Part shown: positions 13,790 to 26,019 of the stretch, one piece after another
Position numbering within the stretch: position 1 is the first letter of the stretch
Layout: every line of letters starts with the position of its first letter
Assembly: GCA_933228675.1 (NCBI GenBank)
Contig: OW121743.1
Span: 84,530,938-84,594,937, forward strand
Length of the DNA stretch: 64,000 nucleotides
Reading direction: 5' to 3'
Source: Stomorhina lunata
Taxonomy: Eukaryota; Arthropoda; Insecta; Diptera; Rhiniidae
Position numbers and translations under genes: made by a program
The notes under the pieces: model-generated
Told to the model about the DNA's origin: nothing
The model's input: the letters and a program-made list of their open reading frames with translations, nothing else
Databases searched by the model: none

Positions 13790-14147
13790 GAGTTTAGGTA
13801 AAATCCGGGGATACTCTCTGGTAAAATACCCGGAGTCTATTAATCTACTTTAAAACAGGGAGTTTGGATTCAGTATTGTCGCTCTACGGGGGATGTATTA
13901 GCCATCCTATCGGAAAAATGCAGCTGTTTTTTTTACAGTTTTGGCGAAAGTAAAGTTATAGTGGGATATCATCCCACGAGTTTAGGTAAAATTCGGGGAT
14001 ACTTTCTGGTAAAATACCCGGAGTCTAATAATCTACTTAAAAACAGGGAATTTGGATTCAGTATGGTCGCTCTACGGGGGATGTATTAACCATCCTATCC
14101 TATCCTATGCTGTTGTTCTTTTTACAGTTTTGGCCAAAGTAAAGTAT
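13790..14147. repeat. Direct tandem duplication, 188-bp offset
   Basis: Two adjacent copies (13790-13959 and 13978-14147) share GAGTTTAGGTAAAAT, ACCCGGAGTCTA, TCGCTCTACGGGGGATGT and TTTACAGTTTTGGC, with about 10% differences. The second has a short TATCC expansion. No function seen. Confidence 0.8.
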
Positions 14148-16347
14148 GTAAAATCTATTGGTTCGTATAAATTTCGTAAATATAAACATATCGAAAAGAT
14201 TTTTACTCATTCGAAAACTACTTAAGGAAAATATACATACTGTACTACTCTATATCAAATAGTTTAAGAGATATTTAACGAAATGTCGCTTACGATTATT
14301 TAAATCTAAGCCCCGTTTCACATGAATCAGGTTTACTTGTTCAGTTTTTCTTTAAATTTCTTTTGAATCAGTTTTCATTTTATATTCCTTAAATTTCATA
14401 CAAATTTTTAAAATTTTCGTAAACTTGATAGTACGGTCAGGTTTGCTCAATTTTAATTCTGTCAGTTTTTTCTGATACAAATTCAAGACTTGATAAGCAA
14501 AACCTGACTAATGTAAAAGTAGACTATGGGCTCGATATTTCTAACTTTCTATTTTGCAGATGATAGCAATATTTGCATTTGTATTTACATATTTAAATAC
14601 AGGCCAAGCATATTGGAGATTTATGTCATGAGGTAAAACATAAATGAAACTTTAAATTTTCACCTAAGTTCAATCTCCAATTGGTTTCTTGCTAAGAGGT
14701 CCCAAAGCTGTGTGTAAACACGCATGATGGGTGGTACTCATATTGAGAAATTTGAAACTATTGATGTTCTGGGTCATGAAAATCCATTCCGATCTCTGTT
14801 AAACTAAACACATTTTCAAGTACATTGTCTTTCATAATCCAATAAAATTCCTTACTATTTATACCACCCATATCCGACTGCAAATACAATACAACTCAAA
14901 TACAGCTTCTCGACCGAGTACAAGAGACAACTCTTTAGATTAAATCAAACATCGCCGCAATCTGGGCTGTGTATGACTGTTTCTTAAGGAATGTGCTTAA
15001 AAGAAATAAAGCATTTTGTTCCTGAAACCCTTACATTTCTTCGAGGAACACGTAATCCAACAAGAGCTCATTCCTTTGCGATCGTAGGCCAGAGGATCCT
15101 TCGAATTCTTAAAAAAATGTTTCATTTATCAAAATACAAGGGCTGGTCAATTATTACTTGTACGAAGAACCGACTGTCGAGATAGAATCAAATGTTATGT
15201 GGACATTTGCCTGAAGGCCTATACCATTATTAATTAACATTAGGAAAAAGTTTATTTAAAAAATGATACTTATTCCATGATTTCAAATATGTTACAAATG
15301 GAATACTTAACTTTATATGCCTCAACCTCCAAACAGATAAATTTCGATTATTAAATAATGAACAACGAAGAAAGAGTAAGAGAAGCAAAATAAAAACAAA
15401 AATAAATACAACCACTTAATACACATAAACATAATCACACACATACACACTTGTTTAAGTGTACAGAAATGAATTGAATAAAGTGGGATTGATGCATTTC
15501 CCGTCAATCAAATTTAAGACACAGACAATATTAAATAATGCTAAATTACGTTTTTTTTTTGTTAATTTACTTAATACAAAACAAAATAAACTGTTTTATA
15601 TTTAAATAATAAATCTGCAATGATTTGTCATTTAAAGGAACAAAAAAATTAAGTTGGTATGAATGTGTGACCAACAAAATTTTCGCATTTGGGTAGGATT
15701 ATTCAGGAAATTGTATAGATTTAAGAAACTATTACATTTTTAAGCCTTTCTATTTAAATAAAAACACATAAAATGTTTTGGTTTAATTATTAAATAGAAA
15801 AATTTCACTATTTTGCATTTTTTCCGCAGAGAAGCACTAGCGCTCCATTGTCTACATTTTTTTTAGTGCGATATGTTGTTGTTTTAATTGCGTAGCACAA
15901 TTTATTCCTGTGTAAAATTTTTTGCATAAATTTCTTAATTTACATACTTTTTAAGCTTTATTCTACACAATTTTTTAATTGAAATACGATTTTTGGCAAA
16001 TTATTCACATTTTATATATATTTCTTTGAAATAAACTTGTTTTCAATTTTTATTTTGCAATATTTTCAAGAGATCCGTCTGATATAAACCGAGAGCAAAA
16101 TAATTTTTTTCGACACTGAATTATCGAAATAAAATGTCAGAAATTTGACAATTACAAAGTAATGCCAAGTTTATGATACATATATAAAAATACAAGATAT
16201 CGCAAAAAACACATCACTATTTTATAAACTTATAAAACAGCTGAAAAACAAAAAAAAAGACGCGTTGTTGTTAATTTTATAACACAAGCAGATTTCTAAT
16301 GAGCATTTTAATTTAATTTCTTTCGAATTTATACAAATACTTTAACA
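14148..16347. other. Intergenic sequence upstream of Bud31
   Basis: No gene recognised. The stretch 14940-15190 is less AT-rich than its surroundings and may be old transposon debris, but I could not assign it. The last few hundred bases before 16348 must contain the Bud31 promoter and 5' UTR; no TATA box stands out. Confidence 0.4.
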
Positions 16348-16848
16348 ATGCCAAAGGTAAGAAGATCACGTAAACCCCCTCCAGATGGTTGGGAATTGAT
16401 AGAGCCCACTTTAGAGGAATTGGAACAGAAAATGCGTGAGGGTGAGTAAACAATTTTTGCATTACAAAATATTTGATTTAATGCGCTTTCAATACTTCAT
16501 GTTACAGCCGAAACGGAACCACATGAGGGCAAACGTATTACCGAATCGTTGTGGCCCATTTTCAAGATTCACCATCAAAAGTCACGTTACATTTATGACT
16601 TGTTCTACCGTCGCAAAGCCATTAGCCGTGAATTGTACGACTATTGTTTAAAGGAAAAAATAGCTGATGCCAACCTCATTGCTAAATGGAAGAAATCGGG
16701 TTATGAAAATCTTTGTTGTCTCCGCTGTATACAAACGAGAGATACAAATTTTGGTACAAACTGCATTTGTCGTGTACCCAAATCGAAATTGGAAGAAGGA
16801 CGTATTGTGGAATGTGTACATTGCGGTTGTAGAGGATGTTCCGGCTAA
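16348..16848 (+). CDS. Bud31: Bud31 / G10 homologue, spliceosome-associated protein
   Basis: Two exons, 16348-16441 and 16508-16848, joined by a 66-bp GT-AG intron in phase 1, giving 144 aa, the usual length of the family. The N terminus [20 protein letters not shown] is the classic BUD31/G10 start, and the C terminus is the cysteine-rich zinc-binding region: [27 protein letters not shown] and [12 protein letters not shown]. In yeast and animals the protein is a core component recruited with the activated spliceosome, where it supports pre-mRNA splicing in the nucleus. Drosophila calls the orthologue l(1)10Bb. It has its own promoter region and an AATAAA at 16971. Identification is essentially certain from the sequence. 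Confidence 0.98.
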
Positions 16849-16970
16849 ACTTGCCGTCTTAATCGTAAGCTAGATTAGCTTGGTTTCTTTTGTAATAGTA
16901 GTTGTAGAGTCGTAGGCTGTTTAGCATTTAGTTAATAACAAACAATTTTCCACATTTTCTTATTGCAGTA

Positions 16971-16976
16971 AATAAA
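16971..16976 (+). terminator. Polyadenylation signal of Bud31
   Basis: AATAAA 123 bases after the Bud31 stop codon, on the coding strand, with no earlier match. Confidence 0.7.
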
Positions 16977-16989
16977 GATAATTTTGATT

Positions 16990-18560
16990 ATTTAAATAAT
17001 GTGCATTCCAGGACTTATTAATTTTTATTAAATTTTCTGTGAAAAATTTTTTAATAAAAACTTTTACTGAAAAAAATTTTAATAAACAATTTTTATAAAC
17101 TTTAAATGTAAAATTTTTATTCCAAAAAATTTATTCCTAAAAATTTTTATACCGAATAATTTTAAATGGAAAATTTTTATTCCAAAAAAAATTTAATATT
17201 GAAAAATTTTGAATAAGAAATTTTCATACCGAATAATTTTAAATGTAAAATTTTTATTCCGAATAATTTAAATGGAAAATATTATTCCAAAAAAAGTTTA
17301 ATGAAAAAATTTTTATACCGAATAATTTTAAATGTAAATTTTTTATTCCAAAAAAAAAAAAAAAAATTTATTCCCAAAAATTTTTAATGAGCAATTTTCA
17401 TACCGAAAAATTGAAAAATTTTTATTCCAAAAAAAAATTTATTCCCAAAAATTTTCAATAACAAATTTTCAATAACAAATTTTTGATAAGAAATTTTTGT
17501 ACCCAATAATTTTAAATGTAAAATCTTTATTCCAAAAAAAGTTTTTCCGAAGAATTTTTATTGAGAAATTTTTATACCGAATAATTTTAAATGGAAAATT
17601 TTTATTCCAAAAATTTTAATATTGAAAAATTTTCAATAAAATTTTGTTTAATGAGAAATTTTTATAGCGAATAATTTTAAATGGAAAATTTTTATTCCAA
17701 AAAATTTATTTCGAAAAATTTTAATATTGGAAAATTTTCAATAAGAAATTTGTATACCTAAAAATTTTCAATCTAAAATGTTTATACAGAAAAATTGTTA
17801 TAGAATACTTCGGTTTTAAAATGTTTTATTAAAACCGAAGTATTCTATAACAAAAAATTTATAGAAAATTTCTCAGTCTTGAATGTTTTATAAAAATATA
17901 TATTTTTTATAATATAAAATCATTTCGACTTAAACCTTTTTATCTAAATTTTTTATAGGGAATAATTTGGTCGAAAACTTTTTTCCAACTAAAGTTAAAA
18001 AAAGTTAAGAACCAATAATTTTTAGATTGATATATTTTCTATGAAAAATTCAAAATTCAAACAATTTTCTATAAAAAATGTTAAATCAAAAAATTTTCAA
18101 TACAAAAATTTTAACAAAAAAAAAATTTTGGCCAAATTATTTTCTATAAAAAACATTTAAAATTGTTTTCCAAAAAAAAAAATTGTATACAAAAAAATGT
18201 TGGGTTAAAAATATTACTAAAAAAATGTTTATATCTACTTATATAAATTAATTGCAGTTTTAAAAAAATTTGACCCATATGTTTATTTTATTTAAAAAGT
18301 TTAGATCAAGAAATTTTATAAAAGAAAAAATTTCTGTACAAAAATTAAAACCAAAAAATTTCTAAAATAAAAAGAAAAAAATAGTTTATAAAAAACATTT
18401 TTAATGTAAAATTTTTCGACCGAATCAGTGCATATAAAAAAATTTTAGATTTACTTCTATAAATAAATTGTATTTTCTATAAAAAAATGCAGACCGAAAA
18501 ATTTTCTATAAAAAAACAAATTTAGAAAAAAATAATTTCTAAAAAAAATTTTAAACCGAA
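16990..18560. repeat. Degenerate AT-rich tandem repeat
   Basis: Loose units built from TACCGAATAATTTTAAATGG, AAAATTTTTATTCC and A-runs. It is far more diverged than the arrays at 26 or 36 kb but has the same alternating A-run/T-run style with a recurrent ACCGAA. It contains a perfect 25-bp hairpin at 17796-17854. It separates Bud31 from the zinc-finger gene. Confidence 0.7.
17796..17854. repeat. Perfect 25-bp inverted repeat, 9-nt loop
   Basis: Arms 17796-17820 and 17830-17854 are exact reverse complements (core TAGAATACTTCGGTTTTA), with loop AATGTTTTA. The arms are less AT-rich than the surrounding repeat. Confidence 0.9.
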
Positions 18561-18916
18561 AAGTTTTGGACCAAAAAGCTTTATAAAAACAATTGAAGAA
18601 AATTTTTCATTAAAAAAAAGTAACTTGAAAATAAAAAGAATTTAGAACTGACAAATTTTATATAAAATAGGCATTCGAGAAAAATTATATACCAAAATAT
18701 TTTCAAGAAACAATATTTAGACCGAAAATATATAAATCTGTGCAGTGCTGCCAATTTACTAAACAAATTGGCAACTCTTGTCATTTGTTTACAGTTATCG
18801 ACCCTTTTCACACAATTGTCATCACTAACTAGAATTAATTGAATTGCTGCTGCTGTAAACATTAACAAAAAAGTGAAATTTTATTTTTGCTAAATTCTAA
18901 CAACAAGAAAACAATT

Positions 18917-21652
18917 ATGAAACAACAATGTCGTTGTTGTTTAACAACAGATTCTCCCTACTTCCTGGATATTTTCGAGCAGCATAAATCTGGGGTAACG
19001 TTTGCCGAGGGTATAAGCTGCTTGGCACAAATACAAATTGAGCAAAACGATGGTCTACCTCAACAAATCTGTTCTATTTGCTACGAGGATGTAAAGCGTT
19101 TATGTGATTTTGGTATGAACGTTCGCTTGGCTGATGAAAAGTTAAGACATCTCTTGGAAGATAGTAAAGATCAAATAGAAGATGAACAAATGGAAAATGT
19201 TCAAGTATTGGAGCATGAATACTTTGCATCAGTCGATGAGCGCAGCATGCAAGGAGTTTGTGTTATGGAAGAGATAATGGAGCATGAAACGGAACAAGAA
19301 AATGTGCTGATTGTGGAGGTATTGTAATAATTAGGAATACAAACAAATGTTTACTAATTATTTAACTACTTAAATTCTTAGGAAATTCATGAAGTGAATG
19401 AAATCAATATGGTCGAAGAAATCTTAGATTTACCCAAAGAGGAACCCATCCAATCTTACGATAAAAAAGAAAGTCTTTTAGAAGATCTAGCTCATGTCGC
19501 CGCTACTCAGGAAAATGTAACTATCAATCAGCAACAAACTTTAATCGAAGATGACTCCTACTTCCCGCAAGATGAAAACGATGAAGACTATATGATAGAA
19601 TATGATCCAAATGAAATTAAAACATTTAAGCCCTTAAAATGGAAATGTGGCGAGTGTAAACTAATATTACGTGGTGATGTATCATATGAGGGCCATATGA
19701 ATATCCACAAACAAACTAGACCCCATAAATGTGCTTTATGTCAATCAGAATTTAGATGTCGTACAGCTTTTAGACGCCACAAAGAACTTAGACATACAAA
19801 ACCCATTAAAAGTGAAGAAGAACAAAGCCAAATAACCTACATATGTGTGACCTGCAATTCACATTTTTATGCTGAAATCATATTTAGTCTACATCAAGCA
19901 ATGGTGCACGGACAAGGTGATAAATGTCCCTTCAAATGTCCAGAAGCTAGTGTCACTAATTTAAGGGATCATATCGATTGTAGTCATAAAAATGAATTGA
20001 ATTTCACAGTTGTTAATAATGATTCTACAACCTTATACCAGTGCTTTCAATGTGCAGCAACATTTGAAAATAGCAGTTTATTAGAAAAACATTCTAAATT
20101 GTGCCAAATAATAGAGGACACGCTGATACAAGATGAAAAAGGTACTGTTATAGAAATAATAAACTTTGAGGACACCAACGTTTCGGATCAATGCAATATT
20201 TGTAAAAAGAAATTACTTCGAAAAAATCTACAAAGACATATGGAACTGCATATGCGTAAAGAAGAAGAGAATAAATCGGTTGAAGTAGCTAAGTTATATC
20301 TGTGCTCAGCTTGTCGTAAGTATTGCTATAATTTTTTTACTTTTAAAGCTTCAAATTCCCTTAAAATTAGAATAACAACTTATTAGGTCAGCTACAAAAA
20401 TCGAGTCTTAGATCGTTAAAAAACCAATTTCATTTAAAGTTGTCACAAAAAGTTTATTTTTAAAACCAAATTTTTTAGTTATGAAGATGTTGCAGATTAT
20501 GAGCTTCTAAATTTTTTTAATATTCCTCTTTTGTGCTAGACAATTGGCTCATACATTACATAAATATTTAAGAAAAAGTCTAAAAATGTTAATACAGGAC
20601 TAGATATAGACATGAATTATGAGGTATGTGAAGGAAATTCTTCGTTTTTAAATCGATCGATTTCAGATATATTGTTGAGATCATTTCGATTATTAGGTAA
20701 TATCAAGCATTTAACTATGATCTCAATTTAATACAATTATAAGATATTGTAATAAACAATTTTTTGATAAAAGTTAAAGTTCAAGTGAAAATCTTTAAAA
20801 CAAATAAAATTATTAACGTAAAAACTAAACAAAACTAATATATGTTTATACAACTTGTAATCAAACATCATAGCACGTGAATTTAAAACTTTCAAATCGC
20901 GCGCTCAGCATGAAAAAATTCACCATGCCGATCTCTCAGATGTAGTTTACGTTTGCACGGATTGTGATCGTCAGTATGCTTCGCAGTATCTACTCGATAC
21001 GCATCGCAAGCAGGCGCATAAAGAACGTGATAATGTCTGCAATATTTGTGGCAATGCATTCAAACTGCGCAACCAACTGGTAAATCATATGAAACTGCAT
21101 CTGGAAAAGAACATACCATGTCCGCATTGTGATAAAAAATATGCCCGACAATTTGATTTAAATGTACATCTCAGATCACATACTGGCGAACAACCGTACG
21201 CTTGTCATTTGTGTGAGAAACGTTTTGCCATTAAAGTGCGCCTGACGTATCATTTGCAAAAGCACTATGGCATTAAACACTATTGTAAGGAATGTGGGGC
21301 TGAGTTTAATTCCAAGCAAAAACTAAAAGCTCATTCATTTAAGCACACCGGCATGCCATATCGTTGTCAACTGTGTGATGATCATGGTTTCGCGACACGT
21401 AATACGTAAGTGTTTTTATTTGTATTTTATTTGTATTTACTAAATTTTTGCTATCATTTTTTAATTCTTTTTAGCTTCAAACGCCACTTAACTCGTGTCC
21501 ATCAGGCTTCTATATCTGAGGAAGATCTTAATGAAATGTTTCAAAAGAACACAGGCAAAAGTGTCAGTATCAAACAGGTTAATGAACAGAGTATGGTTGT
21601 GAGTGCTAGTGAAGATGAAAGCCAAGAAATGATAGAAATAATAGCTAAATAA
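18917..21652 (+). CDS. ZAD-C2H2 zinc-finger protein, isoform with proximal 3' cassette
   Basis: Exons 18917-19318, 19382-20315, 20874-21405 and 21475-21652; GT-AG introns; 681 aa. The start is the ATG at 18917 (MKQQCRCC); an upstream in-frame TTG is not a start. Residues 1-80 are a ZAD domain with zinc ligands C5, C8, C52 and C55, a dimerisation module of insect zinc-finger factors. An acidic linker follows, then five finger-like motifs in exon 2. Exon 2 ends as LYLCSAC plus one base, the first half of another finger. Exon 3 supplies the second half (x12-H-x3-H) and further fingers, and the last finger is again split by the final intron. It ends with an acidic tail after NTGKSV. It is likely a nuclear DNA-binding regulator; I do not recognise the exact orthologue. 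The intron at 20316-20873 carries one MITE arm. Confidence 0.88.
20628..20700. mobile_element. MITE half-copy inside zinc-finger gene intron
   Basis: GAGGTATGTGAAGGAAATT, then AAATCGATCGATTTCAGATA, matching one arm of the palindromic elements at 13345 and 37652. Only one arm is recognisable. Confidence 0.55.
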
Positions 21653-21766
21653 CTAACCTACTAATATGTATATCTATTGTAAATTTTATTATAACTTTTA
21701 ATTATTCTAAATTATGCTGTTTAATTTTATGTGATTTAAAAACCACACAAAGAAATTTAATGGAAT

Positions 21767-21772
21767 AATAAA
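21767..21772 (+). terminator. Polyadenylation signal between the two cassettes
   Basis: AATAAA 115 bases after the stop of the proximal cassette and 167 bases before the distal cassette, so transcripts could end here before the distal exons. Confidence 0.65.
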
Positions 21773-21938
21773 GATTAGTCCAACTACTACATTTAAGTTC
21801 TACAAATATAATATTTTTATTTAGAAATAATTAAGGGAGGGTATAATTAAAAAAAAAAAAAATTTCACAAACATTTTTTCTATAAAAATTTTCGTTGCTA
21901 AAGTTCTAAAAATAAAGAAAATAATTGATTTCTCATAG

Positions 21939-22663
21939 ATAAAAAGTTTGAAAATGAAACGAAATTGGACGAGCATCTTACAACATCTGATTGCTTCTAC
22001 AACCTAGTATCTAGTCTAATACATCCATGCTCTGAATGCAATGAAACATTCGAGGACATAAAACTCTTAAAAGAGCACAAAAAATCGTTGCATCAATTAA
22101 AACCTGCCTTTATTTGTAATATCTGCGGCAATAACTTTGGTGGGCGTGCTCACTTATCCGCACACAAGAGATTGCACAAAGAACGTCCATTTAAATGTGA
22201 TCAATGCGACAAGGCGTATCCACGAAGGGCTGAGCTTGATATTCATATACGCACTCATACCGGAGAACTACCCTTTAAGTGTCATTTGTGCGACAAACGT
22301 TTCGCCATTAAAGTAAGACTGACTTATCATTTGCAGAAACATGAGGGTGTGACACATAATTGCAACTATTGCTCGGCGGTTTATGATAATCGAAATAAGC
22401 TGAAAGCTCATCTTTTTAAACATACTGGGATGCCCTATAAATGTGAGATTTGTCCCGATTTGGGTTTTGATAGGAGAATAAGGTTGGTTGAGTTTTTTCT
22501 TAAGCTTCAGTTTTATCATGATATTTTTTTATTTTATTTTTTTTCAAGATTTGCTAATCATATGAAACGAGTTCATAAACGAGTATTAAATGAAGATGAA
22601 CTGACTCAAATTTTTGCAAAGAACACTGGAAAAATTGTGCATTTTAAAAATCCAGCAAATTGA
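21939..22663 (+). CDS. Alternative distal 3' cassette of the ZAD zinc-finger gene
   Basis: Two exons, 21939-22482 and 22549-22663. There is no ZAD, no plausible start codon and no promoter-sized gap upstream. The first exon follows a good acceptor (TTTCTCATAG) in the same phase as exon 3 of the gene before it. Spliced to exon 2 (ending at 20315) it continues the half finger as CSAC-HKKFENETKLDE-H, with exactly 12 residues between Cys and His, and gives a 664-aa protein. It then encodes six fingers that parallel those of the proximal cassette; FAIKVRLTYHLQKH is identical in both, and the last finger is split by an intron at the same place (donor GTTGGT, weaker than in the proximal copy). The tail ends FAKNTGKIVHFKN. 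The other reading, a truncated duplicate pseudogene, is possible, but the frame is open throughout. Confidence 0.7.
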
Positions 22664-22739
22664 ATGTAAGTTGTAGTTTTTTAGTTTATATATAAAATTT
22701 CTGATAAGAAGTACAATTTTTGATATAAAGTAAATTTTG

Positions 22740-22870
22740 TGTTGAAAGCTATAAATCACCTCCTTTTTTTTGTTACATGCGCCCCCTTTTAAAAGTACGC
22801 CCCTGCGCCCCCTTTTAAAAGTACCAAAACCTAGATAAAATATACATAAAAAAACCTAGATAAAATATAC
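22740..22870. repeat. Short paired direct repeats after the zinc-finger gene
   Basis: GCGCCCCCTTTTAAAAGTAC occurs twice about 25 bases apart, then AAACCTAGATAAAATATACA occurs twice. Small local duplications with no coding content. Confidence 0.7.
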
Positions 22871-22954
22871 ATATTTTGTATATGTACCAAAACACCTTTT
22901 TGTTAAAATTTCCTAAAGATCGAGGTTCAATTTGTATTTTCTTTATTAATTTTT

Positions 22955-23925
22955 GCAAAGAAAAATTTTCTATAAAAATTTGTATACCAAAAAATTTATT
23001 TTATACCCAAAATTTTATACCCAAAAATTTTCTATAAAAAAATTTTTGTACCGAAAAATTTTCTATTTAAAAATTTTTATATCGAAAAATTTTTTATCAT
23101 TTTTTATACCAAAAATTTTTTATAAAAAAATTTTTGTACTGAAAATTTTCTATTAAAAAATTCTAATACCGAAAATTTTCTCATAAATTTTACACCGAAA
23201 ATATTCTCTTAAAACATTTTTGTACCGAAAATTTTTTATTATAGATTTTTTTTACACCGAAAATTTTCTATTAAAAAAAATTAATGTCGCTAAAATTTTT
23301 TATACCAAAAAATTATTTATTAAAAAATTTTTATACCGAAAATTGTCTATGGAAAACTTATGGCGAACATTTTCTATGAAAAATTTTTTATACAAAAAAT
23401 TATATATCACGAAATTTTAGACCGAAAATTTTCTATTAAAAAATTTTTATACAAAAAAAATTTTCCTATATTGAAAATTTTCAATTAAAAATTTTTTATA
23501 CCAAAAATTTTCTATTCAAAAGTTTTATATTGAAAATTTTATATTAAAAAATATACCGAAAATTTTTGATTAAATACTTTTTATACCGATAATTTTCTAT
23601 CAAAAATTTTTATATTGAAAAATTTCTATAAAAAAATGTTTATGCCGAAAATTTTCTATTAAATTTTTTTTTTAAGTTTTTAATATCGAAAAAAATATTA
23701 TATTTAAAAAGTTTTTGTACTGGAAAATTTTCATATTTTTTTTAACATTTTATGCAAAAAAGTTTTTTAACTGATAAAAATTTTCTGTAAAAAATGTTTT
23801 GAACCGAAAATTTTGGATAAAAAATATTTTTACCGAAAAATTGTCTATACAAAATTTTTTACTAATAGAATATTCTTTAAAAAAAATTTTTGTAATGAAA
23901 ATTAAAAAAAAAAAATTTTAGATTG
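22955..23925. repeat. Degenerate about 30-bp AT-rich tandem repeat
   Basis: Units combine ACCGAAAATTTTCTATTAAA with AAATTTTTAT; period about 28-31. The GAAAATTTTCTAT part matches the scaffold of the 30-bp satellite. Open frames crossing it are period artefacts. Confidence 0.75.
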
Positions 23926-24681
23926 AAAAATGTATAATATATTTAAAAAAAATGACATTAAAAATTTTTACCAAACAATATTCTATTATACAATATTTTC
24001 TGGATATTTAAATAAATCATCTCTGGCGTTGTGTGTAATATGGGATCTATTTAACCAATTCTTACCAAATTTGTACCAGCATTTCTGTTTGTACATACAA
24101 TACCTGTATTTGTTTATTATTGAAATTTATGTGATTGTGAAGGGAAAAATCTCAATTATGGGAAGCCGGTTCAATAATGAAATAATGAGCCGATTTTGGC
24201 CAATTTCAATAACGATGGTCCCACTATAAAAGCAATGATTGCGACAAATTTATCTTTTAAATTGACAGGTAGGTAGTCATCCGAGCGGACAAATGTCGTT
24301 AAATCGTTTCAGTTGGGTTGAGTGTATCTAATGTTAAGATTATTTCAAATTTAAATAATCATAACGGTTGAAGTAGAAAATCGTAATCGGTGGCGCCATC
24401 TATATGTCAAATATTGAAATATTTGATGCTATCAATTCACTCGGGCTTGACAGACATAAACTTTTTAAACAAAAAAATAAGCAATTCATCAAGCCCGCCT
24501 AAAAAGTAAGCATGAAAAGGTACTATTTTAATTCCAAACACAGACTTGCATTTCTTGGTAGCATCTGATGACAAAAGCAGAAGAAGAATTTCATATTTTT
24601 TGAGAAATTTTGTTTTGAAAGTGACACGAAGACAATTGTTATTTCTTGTTTTGTATAAATTTCACGACTTTTCCTTAAAAA
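23926..24681. other. Upstream region of Uba5
   Basis: Unique sequence after the degenerate repeat. It should contain the Uba5 promoter and 5' UTR. I see no TATA box at a sensible distance and no coding signal. Confidence 0.4.
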
Positions 24682-25866
24682 ATGTCTGCAATTGAACAAA
24701 TGCAAGCGGTAATCGCGGATATGAAAGAAGAAATGGCACAGCTACGCCATGAAACCCAGGTAGCTAGACAACGCATCGAGAAAATGTCCGCAGAAGTCGT
24801 TGACTCAAATCCCTACAGCCGCCTTATGGCTCTACAACGTATGGGAATCGTTAAGGAATATGAACGTATACGTGAGAAGGCTGTAGCCGTAGTGGGTGTG
24901 GGTGGTGTAGGCAGTGTCACTGCAGACATGTTGACCCGCTGTGGTGTGGGCAAACTTATACTTTTCGATTATGACAAAGTGGAATTGGCCAATATGAATC
25001 GTTTGTTCTTCACACCCGACCAAGCGGGTCTTTCTAAAGTGGAAGCTGCAGCAAAAACCTTGACTTTTATTAATCCTGATGTCACTATTGAAACACACAA
25101 TTATAACATTACCACTGTAGAGTCATTTGATAAGTTCCTAGACACTATTGCTCATGGTGGTATGCAAGCGGGACAACCTGTTGATTTAGTTCTGAGTTGT
25201 GTGGATAACTTTGAAGCTCGCATGGCCATTAATACAGCCTGTAATGAACTATCCCTGAACTGGTTTGAATCGGGTGTATCCGAAAATGCTGTTTCCGGGC
25301 ACATACAATTTATAAGACCAGGTGACACGGCCTGTTTCGCTTGTGCTCCTCCCCTAGTGGTGGCCGAGAATATTGATGAACGCACTTTAAAAAGAGAGGG
25401 TGTATGTGCCGCCTCTCTACCTACTACCATGGGTATTACTGCCGGTATGCTGGTGCAAAATACTCTCAAATATTTACTTAACTTTGGTGAAGTATCCGAT
25501 TATTTGGGTTACAATGCTATGAATGATTTCTTTCCCAAAATGTCTCTTAAACCCAATCCTCAATGTGATGATCGCCATTGTTTGAGTAGACAAAAAGATT
25601 TTCAGGCAAGACCTAAAACTGTTGTCGAAGTGGAACAGATTGAAGACGAGCAGCCTTTACATGATGAAAACTTATGGGGTATTGAGTTAGTGGATGATTC
25701 TCAGCCTCAGGATGTAGCTGTTAAAACCGAGGATACAACTGTAAGCTCTGGTTTGCGTTTGGCTTATGAAGCTCCTGTTAAAGACGAAGTCAATCAAGCA
25801 AATACTGTATCATCTGCAGCTGATGTTAATTTAGATGATTTAATGGCTCAAATGAAATCGATGTGA
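24682..25866 (+). CDS. Uba5: Uba5, UFM1-activating E1 enzyme
   Basis: Single-exon gene, 394 aa, start AAAAAATGTCTGC. It adenylates the ubiquitin-like protein UFM1 and carries it as a thioester before transfer to UFC1 (ufmylation pathway, cytosol and ER surface; family knowledge). Visible features: N-terminal coiled coil (about 5-38); nucleotide-binding GVGGVGS at 72-78 and the acidic strand FDYDKV (95-100); zinc cysteines C218/C221 (CFAC) and C295/C300 (CDDRHC); catalytic cysteine C242 in [16 protein letters not shown]-terminal UFM1-interacting sequence WGIELVDD (332-339); and a final conserved helix [12 protein letters not shown] for UFC1 binding. Length and domain order are those of animal UBA5. 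There is an AATAAA at 25911, 45 bases after the stop. Nothing is missing. Confidence 0.98.
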   Translation: MSAIEQMQAVIADMKEEMAQLRHETQVARQRIEKMSAEVVDSNPYSRLMALQRMGIVKEYERIREKAVAVVGVGGVGSVTADMLTRCGVGKLILFDYDKVELANMNRLFFTPDQAGLSKVEAAAKTLTFINPDVTIETHNYNITTVESFDKFLDTIAHGGMQAGQPVDLVLSCVDNFEARMAINTACNELSLNWFESGVSENAVSGHIQFIRPGDTACFACAPPLVVAENIDERTLKREGVCAASLPTTMGITAGMLVQNTLKYLLNFGEVSDYLGYNAMNDFFPKMSLKPNPQCDDRHCLSRQKDFQARPKTVVEVEQIEDEQPLHDENLWGIELVDDSQPQDVAVKTEDTTVSSGLRLAYEAPVKDEVNQANTVSSAADVNLDDLMAQMKSM

Positions 25867-25910
25867 GAAAACGAGTTTGTGATTATTTGATAATAAGGAT
25901 TCCATATTGT

Positions 25911-25916
25911 AATAAA
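25911..25916 (+). terminator. Polyadenylation signal of Uba5
   Basis: AATAAA shortly after the stop codon, on the coding strand. Confidence 0.7.
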
Positions 25917-26019
25917 GTTTCTTGTTGTATTTATTTTGTGTGCAATTTTATAAATGTTTTGCTTTTTATACAAAAAAGAAAAATTCGAAAAAATTTAATA
26001 AAGTGCTTTTTATTTTAAT

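Noticed and set aside
16436..16651. Open frame crossing the Bud31 intron
   Set aside because: It reads through the intron in a wrong frame; the spliced Bud31 model gives the exact 144-residue family length.
18887..18916. Upstream extension of the ZAD protein
   Set aside because: The in-frame extension begins with TTG, and the ZAD starts directly after the ATG at 18917.
21939..22663. Distal zinc-finger cassette as a separate gene
   Set aside because: No start codon before the first finger in a proper context, no ZAD, a splice acceptor at its start, and only 286 bp from the previous stop; alternative 3' exons explain it better.
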